NCBI GenBank assembly: GCA_035570235.1
Contig: DATMML010000120.1
Coordinates: 16,950-80,949, forward strand
DNA from: Vicinamibacteria bacterium
Lineage (GTDB): Bacteria; Acidobacteriota; Vicinamibacteria; Fen-336
Direction: 5' to 3'
DNA length: 64,000 nucleotides
Positions 54,522 to 63,826 of the stretch are shown piece after piece (within the stretch, counting starts at the first letter, position 1; every line of letters begins with the position of its first letter). The notes below the pieces were generated by a model. It was given only the letters and a program-made list of their open reading frames with translations. It did not search any database and was not told the DNA's origin. Both the position numbers and the translations under genes were made by a program.

Positions 54522-55742
54522 ATGAGCCGAAGGGGGCGGCGCTGGCGGAGGTGGACCCTTTTCCTGCTGATCCAGGCCGCAGCGACCCTGCTCCTATGCG
54601 AGCTTGCCGTGCGCCTGATCACCACGACCAACCCCGACAATGGCATGGCCATGATTGGGCGGTACCCCCTCCTGCCTTATCGGCCGGCGCCTGAAGCCGT
54701 CCGCGCCTGGCTCCAGCGCCCACCCGGCGGCTACGTGGTCGCGGACTCCGAACTGGGTTGGACGGTGGCACCGGGTGGCCGCACGCCCGACGGCCTCTAC
54801 CAGGCGAACGCGGAGGGCGCCCGCGCACCCGCCGACCGAAGCTACGGCGAGCGCTCACTTCCGGGCCGGCTGCGCCTGGTCACAGTCGGCGACTCGTTCA
54901 CCCACGGAGACGGTGTCGGTCTCGAGGACACCTGGCAGCGGGAGCTGGAGCGACGCCGGGCTGATCTCGAGGTGGTCAACCTGGGCGTCCCGGGCTACGG
55001 CACCGACCAAGCCTACCTGCGCTGGCGTCGCGACGGGGCGCGCCTGAATCCCCATTTTGCACTGCTCGGCATTTGGCCGGAGGACATCTGCCGAAACCTC
55101 AACGTCGTGCGCTTCTTCCTGCAGCCCGCCGGCGGTTTTGGCTTTCTCTCTAAGCCGCGGTTCATCCGGGCCGATGATCGACTCCAGACCCTGAACCTGC
55201 CCGTTCTGGAGGGCGAGCCGCTTGTGCGCGCCTTGATCGATCCTCTGAATTCGCCCCTGCTGCGTCACGACTATTGGGCGATTCCGAACGACCTTGAGCT
55301 GCACTCATGGCAGCATCTCCGCGTAGCGCGCGCTTTCGCCACGGTAGCCAATCTCTACCGTCGCCGCGAGCTGCGTCAGCGCCTCTATGCGGGGACGGAC
55401 CCTGCCGGTATCGAGGTCACGGTGGCGATCGCCGAGGCTTTCGCCCGCGACGTACGGCGCAAGGGAGCGGTGCCCGTGGTCGTCTTGATCCCGATGCTCG
55501 ACCTCCTCCAACGCTATGCCGAAGAGAATTCTCTGCCCCTCGCGCAAGCGCTGCGTGCGCGGAAGCTTGACGTGATCGATCTCGGCCCACCTATGGCGCG
55601 GCTCGTGCACGAGCGGGGACCGTCGTCATGCTTCGCGGCCGATTCGCATCTCTCCCCGGAGGGCAACCGGTGGCTGGCGGGCTGGCTGCTGGACCGCCTC
55701 GCGCCGTGGCTCGACGCCGCGCGCGGTCAGCCCGGCGGCTGA
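54522..55742 (+). CDS. SGNH hydrolase-like protein, membrane anchored
   Basis: 406 residues from the ATG at 54522. An arginine-rich start and one membrane segment (TLFLLIQAAATLLLCELAV). The SGNH fold begins at VTVGDSFTHGDGVGL (block I serine), continues with LGVPGYGTDQAYLRW, and ends with FAADSHLSPEGNRWLA providing the catalytic Asp/His. Esterases of this type remove or add O-acyl groups on sugars. With the DUF5989 gene on the opposite strand downstream and an acyltransferase nearby, it is a likely decoration enzyme of the polysaccharide. Confidence 0.87.
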   Translation: MSRRGRRWRRWTLFLLIQAAATLLLCELAVRLITTTNPDNGMAMIGRYPLLPYRPAPEAVRAWLQRPPGGYVVADSELGWTVAPGGRTPDGLYQANAEGARAPADRSYGERSLPGRLRLVTVGDSFTHGDGVGLEDTWQRELERRRADLEVVNLGVPGYGTDQAYLRWRRDGARLNPHFALLGIWPEDICRNLNVVRFFLQPAGGFGFLSKPRFIRADDRLQTLNLPVLEGEPLVRALIDPLNSPLLRHDYWAIPNDLELHSWQHLRVARAFATVANLYRRRELRQRLYAGTDPAGIEVTVAIAEAFARDVRRKGAVPVVVLIPMLDLLQRYAEENSLPLAQALRARKLDVIDLGPPMARLVHERGPSSCFAADSHLSPEGNRWLAGWLLDRLAPWLDAARGQPGG

Positions 55743-55840
55743 GCTTCGGTTGCCGGGCGGGCGGCGTGGCTTTGGCGCGGGCGCTCGCGCGAGAGCACCT
55801 CCCGACCACGTCGCGACATGGACCTGTCGGTGACGGTTGG

Positions 55841-56017
55841 CTAGAACAGGGTGTATATGAACGGAGCCACCGCCGAGCCCTGGGTGAACACCACCAGCAG
55901 GCCTAGCAGCGCCAGCATCACCACAATGGGTCCGAGCCACCACTTCTTGCGCACGTGCATGAAGGCCCACAGCTCGCCCAGGATGCCGAACTTCTCGCGC
56001 GATTCCTCGAAGGCCAT
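55841..56017 (-). CDS. DUF5989 family small membrane protein
   Basis: 58 residues from the ATG at 56017, with AGGAG just upstream. MAFEESREKFGILGELWAFM and the following VRKKWWLGPIVVML form the DUF5989 signature, and it ends SAVAPFIYTLF after one membrane segment. These tiny proteins occur next to SGNH hydrolase, carbamoyltransferase and SxtJ-like genes in polysaccharide loci. The function is unknown. It converges with the SGNH gene. Confidence 0.88.
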   Translation of the reverse strand: MAFEESREKFGILGELWAFMHVRKKWWLGPIVVMLALLGLLVVFTQGSAVAPFIYTLF

Positions 56018-56079
56018 GAGATCTCCTAGTCGAGCTCGTAGAGAGAACGACCCCCCATATTCATGCGCATGAAGCAGAC

Positions 56080-56493
56080 CTAAGCGTCTTGGGGCGTGCA
56101 GCTTACCTGAAGACGCACGCCTCCGGCCGACGCCATACCCAACTCCCCGAGGGCACGCAGGGCCCGATAGGGCGGCAACACCAGAACCCCATTTTGCGTC
56201 AACGGCGCGGCAAGGGCCCGGGAGCCGACACCGGCCACCCTCGGCCAGCCCCGCTGCTGCAGAAAGGGTTCGAGACTGGCGGGCGTGCAGTAGACAACAC
56301 CCGCTACACCGCCCACTTCAGGGACAATCGGGTCGAGGGCGCGGTCGGCCTGTGCGGGCGACACGCCGTTGAGCACGAGCACCACCGTCCCCTCGCGGCT
56401 CGCCAGGTATGCAGCCCGTATCAGCCCCGCCGGAACGCCACCCCTCGGATCCGCGCTGACCTCGATGACCGCGGCTGGTCTGGATACTTCCAT
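56080..56493 (-). CDS. Hypothetical protein
   Basis: 137 residues from the ATG at 56493. The sequence alternates hydrophobic strands and amphipathic helices (AAVIEVSADPRGGVPAGLIR; GTVVLVLNGVSPAQADRAL; VAGVVYCTPASLEPFLQQ), consistent with a small alpha/beta fold and with real coding use. It has no signal or membrane segment. It lies 62 bases upstream of DUF5989 on the same strand. No family recognised; a chance frame is possible. Confidence 0.5.
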   Translation of the reverse strand: MEVSRPAAVIEVSADPRGGVPAGLIRAAYLASREGTVVLVLNGVSPAQADRALDPIVPEVGGVAGVVYCTPASLEPFLQQRGWPRVAGVGSRALAAPLTQNGVLVLPPYRALRALGELGMASAGGVRLQVSCTPQDA

Positions 56494-56902
56494 GGGCGTT
56501 CCCTACGGTCTAAGGCTGCGTTCGCGGGCGGCGCGGCCCGCGTGACCAACCATCAGGGAAACCATTACGCGCGAACGACATGCACACGGTGAACGCAAGG
56601 GTCGTGCCGGCCTCCACTGGCATCCCCGCTGGCCTCCGTGAAGCCGGTTTGCCGCACGCCAGGGCGTATTGCGATCTTCGGGCGCGCAAGGCGCATCGGG
56701 CCAATGGTATCGAGATGCCACTTTATGACCTCCCGTGCCCAACCCCGACCGGCATTCCGTGACGTCCGTCCAGCGATTGCACGGCAGAATGGGCGCGCGG
56801 GCCAGCCGCTATTCCGCGATGGCACGACCAGAGGGTCTCCAGGACGCCCGAGGCGAGCTCCCGACACCCATCGTCCCTTCCAGAGCCGTCCGCGGAGAGC
56901 CG
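56494..56902. other. Intergenic region with nothing recognised
   Basis: About 400 bases between the hypothetical gene and the acyltransferase stop. Neither strand shows a credible gene, terminator hairpin or promoter. Confidence 0.3.
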
Positions 56903-58174
56903 TCAGCCGGCGCGAGCGATGGCGGGCTTCCCAGGCGGGGGCCAGAAACGCTTCAGCTGCAGGAAATACTTCTCAAAGAACTCATAGCTCAGCCAGGCGA
57001 CCGCCATTGAGAGCACCATTCCGCTGCCGGACTGGAGGATCACCGCAAGAGTGTGCGAGCCGACGACGCGGGCCAAGGCGAACTCGGTGCCATGCTTGAG
57101 GAAGTAGTAGGACAGGAAATGATGGTAGACATACAGCCCGTAGCTGTACTTGCCGAGCATGGTCATCGCACCGCTGTGAAAGAAACGGGCCACCAAGGAC
57201 GTGGCCGGCGCGAACAGGGCGTGCAGGAGTAGGGCCACGAACACCACTCGGAACAGTCCTTCGCGCACGGACCGCATCAAGGTCAGGCCGACGTCGGTAA
57301 AGCGATGGAGCCCGAACTGGAAGGCGAGCGCCGCCCCCCCCAACAGCGCGATCGGCAGGATGGTGCGCTTGACGGCAAGCTCTCCTCTCGGCTGTCGCAG
57401 CCACACCGCGAAGAACCCACCCAGGCACAGGGCGTCCAGCTGGAAGGGCGTGAGCACGGTGGTCGCAACCGTACTCGCCCCCGAGAGCGACGCCGCCACA
57501 CGGGCGGCGAACGATACCGCGGCAAGGCCGAGGGCCGTGCGCATGAGAACCCGAGGCCGGGCGCCCAACAGCCAGACCACCAGCGGCCAGACGAAGTAGA
57601 AGTGCTCCTCCACGGCCAGCGACCAGAAATGCTCGATGTACGACAATACCCAGCCGCCCTGGATCGAAAGGTAGACGTTGATCCCGTAGAGCCACGCCCA
57701 TGCCTGGTGCTCCCGCAGCCCCGCAATCTCGGAACCGCGAAGGGCCGGTATGAGCGAGACGCCGAAGAACACGACGGCCAGAACGCCGTAGTACAGCGGA
57801 AAAATCCGGAGCACCCTGCGCATGTAGAAGGTGCGGAAGTACCCTGGCTCAGCGCGCGAGTCGTAGAGGATCCCGGTGATCAGGAAGCCGGAGAGGACGA
57901 AGAAGAGGTCGACCCCCAGAAAGCCATAGCCCAGAGCCCAGTTGACGGCCGCCTCGAAGCGGTTGGTGGCCGTCGTCTGGGCCACAAAGTGGTACAGCAA
58001 CACAAGAAGGATGGCCAGCCCGCGCACGCCGTCGAGAGCGGGAAGGTGACCGGCAAACCCAGACCGGGGCGTGGCCCGCCGCGAAGAGCCGGCCACGGCG
58101 GGAGAGCCGACCTCTCCGACCTGTTCGCGCGCTTCCTGCGTCACCACCGGTGCAAAGCCGACCGTAGCCATCAT
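56903..58174 (-). CDS. Acyltransferase family 3 membrane protein (OafA/YrhL type)
   Basis: 423 residues from the ATG at 58174, which overlaps the GT4 stop (ATGA). About ten membrane segments. The family signature is HLPALDGVRGLAILLVLLYH with the conserved R and H, followed by GFLGVDLFFVLSGFLITGIL and FYMRRVLRIFPLYY. These proteins move acetyl or other acyl groups onto extracytoplasmic sugars. Probable role: O-acylation of the repeat unit or polymer made by this locus. Confidence 0.92.
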   Translation of the reverse strand: MMATVGFAPVVTQEAREQVGEVGSPAVAGSSRRATPRSGFAGHLPALDGVRGLAILLVLLYHFVAQTTATNRFEAAVNWALGYGFLGVDLFFVLSGFLITGILYDSRAEPGYFRTFYMRRVLRIFPLYYGVLAVVFFGVSLIPALRGSEIAGLREHQAWAWLYGINVYLSIQGGWVLSYIEHFWSLAVEEHFYFVWPLVVWLLGARPRVLMRTALGLAAVSFAARVAASLSGASTVATTVLTPFQLDALCLGGFFAVWLRQPRGELAVKRTILPIALLGGAALAFQFGLHRFTDVGLTLMRSVREGLFRVVFVALLLHALFAPATSLVARFFHSGAMTMLGKYSYGLYVYHHFLSYYFLKHGTEFALARVVGSHTLAVILQSGSGMVLSMAVAWLSYEFFEKYFLQLKRFWPPPGKPAIARAG

Positions 58175-59475
58175 GCTCTTAGGCCACCCGCGGCCGGAGC
58201 CTCCGCAGGCGGTGTGCCGTGCCCCCGAAGGCCCAACCTCTCCCGGGCGGGTCCCATTGCTTCCACCAGCACCTGCGCGCACGCGTTCATGTCGATGGCA
58301 TTCCTGTTCTGGGCGTAGGCGTCCTCGGCGATTTCCCTCAGTCGGAGGGGGTTTTCGTCGAAGAGGCGACGCACCTTGGAGAGGACCGCGGCCAAGCCGC
58401 CCTTTTCGAACAGAAAGCCGGACTTGGCGTCCTGGAAGGCGAGCCCACGCGCTCCGAAGGGCGTACTCACGATCGGCAGCCGCATGGCGATGAACTCACA
58501 CATCTTCACGTTCGTCCCGGCGCCGCTCGATATCGGGTTGAGGGCGGCGTCGGCGGCCGCGAAATATGGCTCCACCCGGTCAATTCTGCCCGTTGCCGTG
58601 AACCCCTCGAGATGAACAGGCTCCGCGGTCACGCCTCCCACGACGAGGATGTGGATCCTCTGTTCTACCAGCAGGCGCGCCTGGCTCTTCGCGAACTCGA
58701 GGAGGTACTCGAAGGCCTCGCGGTTCGGACCCCACTTGCTGGCCGTGAACAAGAGCAGCATGACGTCATCGGCGATCCCCAACGCCCGCCGAGCCTCCGC
58801 TCGGTGGGCTTCGATCCCACAAAAGCGCCCTAAGTCGACGCCGTTGGGCACCACGACCGCCTGCCGGACACCGGCATTCGCCTCGAAAAACCGAGCGTCC
58901 TCCGCACAGCAGGCCACCAAGATGTCGCAAGCCTTGGCCGCCTGAATCTCCAGCTCGCGAACCACCGCTCGGGTCAGAGGATTCCGCCACAAGTGGTGCT
59001 CGATATTGTGCGTGCTGAGTACGCGAAGCTTTCCCTGCGCGGCGGGTGCCGCGAAGATCGGATAGAGGTATGGGAAGTCGGCCACGATGGCGTCGCACCA
59101 GGCCAGCTCTTGGCGCAAGGCGGCCGAGAGTAGGGCCTCTCCGGGTGAGCCGACCGCGACGCCGAGATGCGCGCTGATCCAAACCGGGGGCAGCCCCAGG
59201 ACGTAACCGGCGAGCCAATTCGCCGCGGAGGCGACTCCGCGGTCGACCCGCTCCTCGGTCCCACCGGGCCACACTTGCATCGACGACGGACGGCGGGCCA
59301 GATAGTCCGCCTTTCGTCCCGTCAGCGAGTGCACGCGCACGTCGAAACCGTGGTGCTGGAGGGCGTTGACCAAGGCAGCGCTCCGTAGCGTTCCGCCCGA
59401 CATGGTCGGGTAGATCTGCAACCCGGACAGGAAGAGCACCTTGGGGCTGGCCCCAGCTGGATCGATCGGCATCAT
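58171..59475 (-). CDS. Glycosyltransferase family 1/4 (GT-B)
   Basis: 434 residues from the ATG at 59475, which overlaps the stop of the amidotransferase gene. The N-terminal half has KVLFLSGLQIYPTMSGGTLR and STHNIEHHLWRNPL. The C-terminal donor domain has ASKWGPNREAFEYLLEFAK, FTATGRIDRVEPYFAAADAA and the donor-binding GAGTNVKMCEFIAMRLPIVS, in which the usual acidic E-x7-E motif becomes K-x2-E. It should be a cytoplasmic sugar transferase building the repeat unit. Confidence 0.9.
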   Translation of the reverse strand: MMPIDPAGASPKVLFLSGLQIYPTMSGGTLRSAALVNALQHHGFDVRVHSLTGRKADYLARRPSSMQVWPGGTEERVDRGVASAANWLAGYVLGLPPVWISAHLGVAVGSPGEALLSAALRQELAWCDAIVADFPYLYPIFAAPAAQGKLRVLSTHNIEHHLWRNPLTRAVVRELEIQAAKACDILVACCAEDARFFEANAGVRQAVVVPNGVDLGRFCGIEAHRAEARRALGIADDVMLLLFTASKWGPNREAFEYLLEFAKSQARLLVEQRIHILVVGGVTAEPVHLEGFTATGRIDRVEPYFAAADAALNPISSGAGTNVKMCEFIAMRLPIVSTPFGARGLAFQDAKSGFLFEKGGLAAVLSKVRRLFDENPLRLREIAEDAYAQNRNAIDMNACAQVLVEAMGPARERLGLRGHGTPPAEAPAAGGLRA

Positions 59476-61487
59476 GCGGGAAGAGACAGGTCGTGGGTCT
59501 GGCACCACGACAGGAGTACGTAGAGAGCCCAAATACGCGACCAGTACAGGCCTGACCGGCCACCGGCGAAGGAGCGCCAGAGGGTCTGCACCGCTTCCCC
59601 GCGCAAGCCGACGCGCCGGGCCAAGCCATCGTCGGCGAACACCGTCTCCATCTGCGGCCGCAATCGCTGGCGTGCCCAGGTGTCGATGGGCAGGACGAAG
59701 CCCGACTTTGGTCGATCGAAGATCGCGGGATCGAGCTTGCCCAGCGCCACCTCACGCAGGAGTTGCTTCTTGCGGGGGGGTGAAAACCGGCGGATCGGGT
59801 CGACGCGGGCCACGGTCTCGGCGAGGATGTGGTCGAGCAGGGGCACCCGCACCTCGAGGGCAACGGCCATGCTGGCGGCATCGGTATCGCGCAGCAGGCG
59901 CTCGCCGACGAAGCTGGAGATCTCCAGCAACGAGATCGAGTGCAGCACGTCGCTTCCCCCAATCCGCTGCCGCCAGGCCGCGGCTACTTCTGGGGGCAAG
60001 CCGTGCTGCAGCTGCCCCTGAGCCCGGCGGACCGCGCTGCCCGCCAGGATGCCCTGGGTCTCCCGCGTGAAGAGGGCGTAAGAGACCTGGTAGAGGCCGA
60101 GCGCCTCGCGCGCCGCGCGCGCCACATCGGCGACCTTGCCCCAGCGCGTTTGGGGGGGCGCCACCTTGAGGAGGTTCCAGGACATCTCGTTCACGAAACG
60201 GGCGCCCAGGGTGACGGTGCTGTCCACGGTGCGCCTGACGATCCCTGCATCGTCGGCGCCCGGCAGCCAGGCGCCCGCCCGCAGCCCCTTGGGAATGTCC
60301 ACGAAGCTCGCGTAACCGCCGAACATCTCGTCGCCACCGGTACCGGCCAGGGCGACCGTCATCCCCGCGCCGCGGGCAGCGCGGCTGACGAAGTAGGTGT
60401 TGATGCCATCAAAAGTGGGCTGGTCTATAGCATTGAAGGCGTCGGGGAGTTGTTCTTGGAAGCTTTGTTCGGTGAGGGTGATGCTGGTGTGCCGGCTGCG
60501 GATGCCCTCGGCCACCAGCTGGGCATAGTGCGTCTCGTCATAGGCGGCCGCCTCGAAGCCGATGGTGAAGGTATGCACGGAGTCTGGAACGACCTCGCTG
60601 GCCAGAGCAGCCACTGCGCTCGAATCGATGCCGCCGGAGAGGAAGACGCCCAGGGGCACGTCCGCCACGAGCTGCATCTTGACGGTGTTCATAAGTTCTT
60701 CGCGCAGTTCGGCCACCGTCGTCTTGCCATCCGCCGACGAGGGCATGTCCCAGTATCGGCGGGCCTTGCGCGAGTTCTGGCGGTGGGTGAGGTCGCCAGC
60801 CTCGATGGTCAGGATGGTGGCGGCGGGGAGGAGGTGCACGCCCTCCACAATGGTGTCCGGGCCCACCACGAAGCCGTGCCAGAGGTACGAGGCCACGGCG
60901 GCGGGTTCGAGGCGGCGAGGTATGGCGCCGCAGGCAAGGAGGGCCCGCACCTCGGACGCGAACAGGGTGACTTCCTCGCCGGTATCGGGGTCGCGAAAGA
61001 TGGTCCAGTAGAGAGGCTTAATGCCCAGAGGGTCGCGCACGAGGTGGACGGCGCGGGCGCGCGGGTCCCATAGAGCGAGAGCGAAGATCCCACGGAAGCG
61101 CTTTACGGCGTCGATGCCCCAACGCTTATGGGCCTTTAGGATCACCTCCGTGTCGCACGACGAGCGAAAGATCTCGCCCCCTGCCTCAAGCTCGCGCCGG
61201 ATCTCGGCGAAGTTGTAGACCTCGCCGTTAAAGGTGATCGCACACCCGGAGTCGTCGTCGACCATGGGCTGGGCGCCAGCCTCGCTCAGGTCCAGGATGG
61301 CCAGGCGTCGGTGTGCGAAGACGATCTCCCGATCCCTCGACTCCCACAGACCGGAACCGTCCGGCCCGCGATGCCGCTGTGCCTCGCTGATCCTCTCGAC
61401 GAAGCCGACGATCTTCTCGCTGCGCGGCCGCGCCGCCGCCTCGCGACCGTCGAGAATCCTCCGTATTGCCCCGGCAACGCCACACAT
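59472..61487 (-). CDS. Asparagine synthase (glutamine-hydrolysing)-like amidotransferase
   Basis: 671 residues. Starts MCGVAGAIRRI, so Cys2 is the glutaminase nucleophile. The glutaminase domain has AHRRLAILDLSEAGAQPM and ITFNGEVYNFAEIR. The synthase domain has the ATP PP-motif GVFLSGGIDSSAVAAL and later VALAGTGGDEMFGGYASF. AsnB homologues are common in O-antigen and exopolysaccharide loci, where they amidate sugar acids (as WbpS/VioM-type enzymes do) rather than make asparagine. Coupled by ATGA to the GT4 downstream. Confidence 0.92.
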   Translation of the reverse strand: MCGVAGAIRRILDGREAAARPRSEKIVGFVERISEAQRHRGPDGSGLWESRDREIVFAHRRLAILDLSEAGAQPMVDDDSGCAITFNGEVYNFAEIRRELEAGGEIFRSSCDTEVILKAHKRWGIDAVKRFRGIFALALWDPRARAVHLVRDPLGIKPLYWTIFRDPDTGEEVTLFASEVRALLACGAIPRRLEPAAVASYLWHGFVVGPDTIVEGVHLLPAATILTIEAGDLTHRQNSRKARRYWDMPSSADGKTTVAELREELMNTVKMQLVADVPLGVFLSGGIDSSAVAALASEVVPDSVHTFTIGFEAAAYDETHYAQLVAEGIRSRHTSITLTEQSFQEQLPDAFNAIDQPTFDGINTYFVSRAARGAGMTVALAGTGGDEMFGGYASFVDIPKGLRAGAWLPGADDAGIVRRTVDSTVTLGARFVNEMSWNLLKVAPPQTRWGKVADVARAAREALGLYQVSYALFTRETQGILAGSAVRRAQGQLQHGLPPEVAAAWRQRIGGSDVLHSISLLEISSFVGERLLRDTDAASMAVALEVRVPLLDHILAETVARVDPIRRFSPPRKKQLLREVALGKLDPAIFDRPKSGFVLPIDTWARQRLRPQMETVFADDGLARRVGLRGEAVQTLWRSFAGGRSGLYWSRIWALYVLLSWCQTHDLSLPA

Positions 61488-61548
61488 GGCTCGCTCCCCT
61501 GGTTAGACGGCTATTGCCACTCCGGGCGTGGCCCTCTGGCCCTGGCCA

Positions 61549-62970
61549 CTATCGACTCAAGCCCGAAGTTGCCGAGGCGAATGCCCCCTGGCGATCGGCC
61601 GCTCCGGGTGCTCCGTCCACCGCTGGCAGGGCTGCTTCTGACATCGCCTCCGCCGCCCGCATCCCGCCCCTTCTTCCGACCTCCGGTGAGGCCCCGCTCC
61701 AGACCGAGACCTTGGCTCCTACCGCGACGGCAACACCCAGGATCAGATTGCAGGTGAGGGCCTGAAAGCCAATGTCCCCGTAGCACTGGGCACCGTAGGC
61801 GGCCAGGATGCAGAGAGCGGCCATGGCCGCGGCGCGATCGACGGCGCGCGTCGACCCCCGATAGCCGCGCATGGCAAGAAAGGCAGCCACCGGCACTACG
61901 AGCCAGATGCCGAAGATCCCGACCAGCCCCCCGAAGACGGCCACGCCGAGGAGCGAGTTATGGGGGAGGTACCGATACTGCCACCACTCCTCAAAGTTGG
62001 AGTAGACGCTCGTGACCTTGGCATAGGGTATGCCCCAGCCGGTCCCCAGTAGCGGGTTCCCGCCCGTCGAGAGCGTGTAGAGAAGGTTCCGGGTCTCTTC
62101 CTCCCGGCCCAGAGACGAGTTGTCATCGTAGCTACCGGCCGTGGAGAGCGCCCGCAGCGGCGCAAACAGCACCCCCGTCCGGCCCCAGCCGCCGATAACG
62201 TAAGCGAGAAGGATGGGCCCCGTGACCAGCAAGACAACGTTCACCCGCCGCTGGGTTCTTCCCCGCGGAAGCACCAAATACACGAGTGCGAGGACAAGGA
62301 CCAACTCGATCCAGGCGAGGCGGCGGTTGTTCAAAGTGATGGCGTACAACAAATGGGCTGACACGAGGGCCGCGGTTAGCCAAGATCCCAGGCTCCCACG
62401 AGCGAGCGCCCAGCTCAGTGCGATGAGCACTCCGGCGACGAAGAGGAGCGTATCGTCGTGAGTCGTCATGTAGGGCGGGGGCGGCTCGATCTTGCCGTGC
62501 ACGACCGCCCAGTAGAAGTACATCGCGAGCGTGCCGCGAACGAGCGCGGCCAGCAGGACGGTAAAGCCAAGCGCCTTCAGGTCGCGGGAACTGCGTACGA
62601 CCGAAATGAGCAGAAGGCTGACGAGCAAACCAACGAGGAATCTCCACAGTTGGTAGTAGGCGTTGTAGGGGCTACCGCCACGTATCCAACCCCATAGGAA
62701 GGTGATGGCAATGCTGACGAAGCTGGTCAGAATGGCCGCATCCATGGGCCAGGCGCGCTTGCGAAAGGCACCGGGCAATAGCAAGCACAGGGGCACGAGC
62801 GCGAGGAGCAGGACCTGCCACGGGACGAGGTCGATGATGGGGAGGGACTCGAAGAGCCAGCCGAAGATCTGGAAGGGGCTCCGCCAGTAACCGTAGTACA
62901 GCACCTTCTCCCGCGTCGACTCCGCAGTCCAAGCTACGAATAGAAGCGCGCACAACACCCGGCAGAGCAC
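61549..62970 (-). CDS. O-antigen ligase/polymerase-like membrane protein (Wzy/WaaL family)
   Basis: 473 residues from a GTG at 62970, with 11 or 12 membrane segments and one larger periplasmic loop. That loop carries the family pattern LYTLSTGGNPLLGTGWGIPY and YLPHNSLLGVAVFGGLVGI; the P-H-N-S motif is typical of the O-antigen ligase superfamily. It could polymerise the repeat unit (Wzy) or ligate it. No Wzx-type flippase is found in the window. The last ~60 residues are hydrophilic and alanine/glycine rich. Confidence 0.85.
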   Translation of the reverse strand: MLCRVLCALLFVAWTAESTREKVLYYGYWRSPFQIFGWLFESLPIIDLVPWQVLLLALVPLCLLLPGAFRKRAWPMDAAILTSFVSIAITFLWGWIRGGSPYNAYYQLWRFLVGLLVSLLLISVVRSSRDLKALGFTVLLAALVRGTLAMYFYWAVVHGKIEPPPPYMTTHDDTLLFVAGVLIALSWALARGSLGSWLTAALVSAHLLYAITLNNRRLAWIELVLVLALVYLVLPRGRTQRRVNVVLLVTGPILLAYVIGGWGRTGVLFAPLRALSTAGSYDDNSSLGREEETRNLLYTLSTGGNPLLGTGWGIPYAKVTSVYSNFEEWWQYRYLPHNSLLGVAVFGGLVGIFGIWLVVPVAAFLAMRGYRGSTRAVDRAAAMAALCILAAYGAQCYGDIGFQALTCNLILGVAVAVGAKVSVWSGASPEVGRRGGMRAAEAMSEAALPAVDGAPGAADRQGAFASATSGLSR

Positions 62971-63136
62971 CCAGTCCGCCTAGCTGTCAGCCGGAAAGGG
63001 GCCGGTAGGGGTGACTTGGGTTGTCGTGATGTACCGAACTGCCTTCAGGCCGTCCCTCCTGTGAGCGCTCATCGTCCATTCGTCAGGTAGCGGTGCCATC
63101 GACAGTTGCAAAGAGGAGGCTCCAAGAACTCATCCC

Positions 63137-63319
63137 CTACCACGCCCAGTCAACCCATCGGACGCGGAGATAGAAAAGCATCAGCACGTAGAGCACGTCA
63201 TAGGTGAGCATCAAGGCAAGCAATATGGACAGACCACGCCGCTCGCTGCGGCTCTTCGCCGTTTGCATGCCCAGCAGAACGGGCACCATCACGATCGAGA
63301 TTAGGAGCAGTTTGAACAT
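63137..63319 (-). CDS. Small membrane protein with two membrane segments
   Basis: 60 residues from the ATG at 63319. Two hydrophobic segments (MFKLLLISIVMVPVLLGM; LSILLALMLTYDVLYVLMLF) flank a basic loop (TAKSRSERRG), and the tail is YLRVRWVDWAW. Small proteins of this style appear next to ligase- and amidotransferase-type genes in polysaccharide loci. It lies about 170 bases upstream of the ligase-like gene on the same strand. Function unknown. Confidence 0.65.
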   Translation of the reverse strand: MFKLLLISIVMVPVLLGMQTAKSRSERRGLSILLALMLTYDVLYVLMLFYLRVRWVDWAW

Positions 63320-63826
63320 GCGTTGGTGAGCCGCAGCTTCTACTCGCGATGTTGCTCGCCCATCACCTTGGCGAAGACGGCTCTCGCCTTAGGCGCAGCG
63401 CCGGGGCATCGCGTCCATCCTCCGCCGCCGGTGATCGTCGAGCCAAGCGGCTCCTGTAAACGCCGCCTCGTCTCCAACCCCCATGCCTTTTCGTCCGAAG
63501 ACGCTCGCGACGCGCATCCTCCGGCAACTTGGCCGAGGGCCGGGCGGAACCTGGCTTTCCTTCCTGCCAGCGGCCTGCCGAGGCGAGCGGCTGGGGCGCA
63601 TGAGGGCGTCATTCGCAGTATCTCCCTGTGTCTAAATGATTTACTGAGCAAGAAACTAAGGCGAAAAACCGCGTGATCTAAGGCATATCCCCAATATCCC
63701 CGGTGCGGTCATAACGGCTACTTTGTCGGCGGAAAAAGAGCCCCTTCTCAAGAGAAGGACGAGCCCCCGGGCGCAAGCGGGTTGGCTCCTCAAGGCAGAC
63801 GGCGGCTCCTGGATGAAGGAGAACCG
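63320..63826. other. Intergenic region upstream of the second beta-helix gene
   Basis: About 500 bases. A locally AT-richer stretch lies at 63630-63720. A 7-2-7 inverted repeat CCTTCTC-AA-GAGAAGG at 63743-63758, about 70 bases before the beta-helix start, could be an operator or a leader hairpin. No convincing -35/-10 pair. Confidence 0.35.

Noticed and set aside
36424..63319. An exosortase/PEP-CTERM system in the polysaccharide locus
   Set aside because: No exosortase-like membrane protein with the cysteine-arginine-histidine motifs and no PEP-CTERM tail is present, although the sigma-54 regulator and polysaccharide genes resemble such loci.
63323..63676. A 117-codon plus-strand frame upstream of the second beta-helix gene
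   Set aside because: No ribosome binding site; sequence is arginine/alanine/proline-rich without structure.
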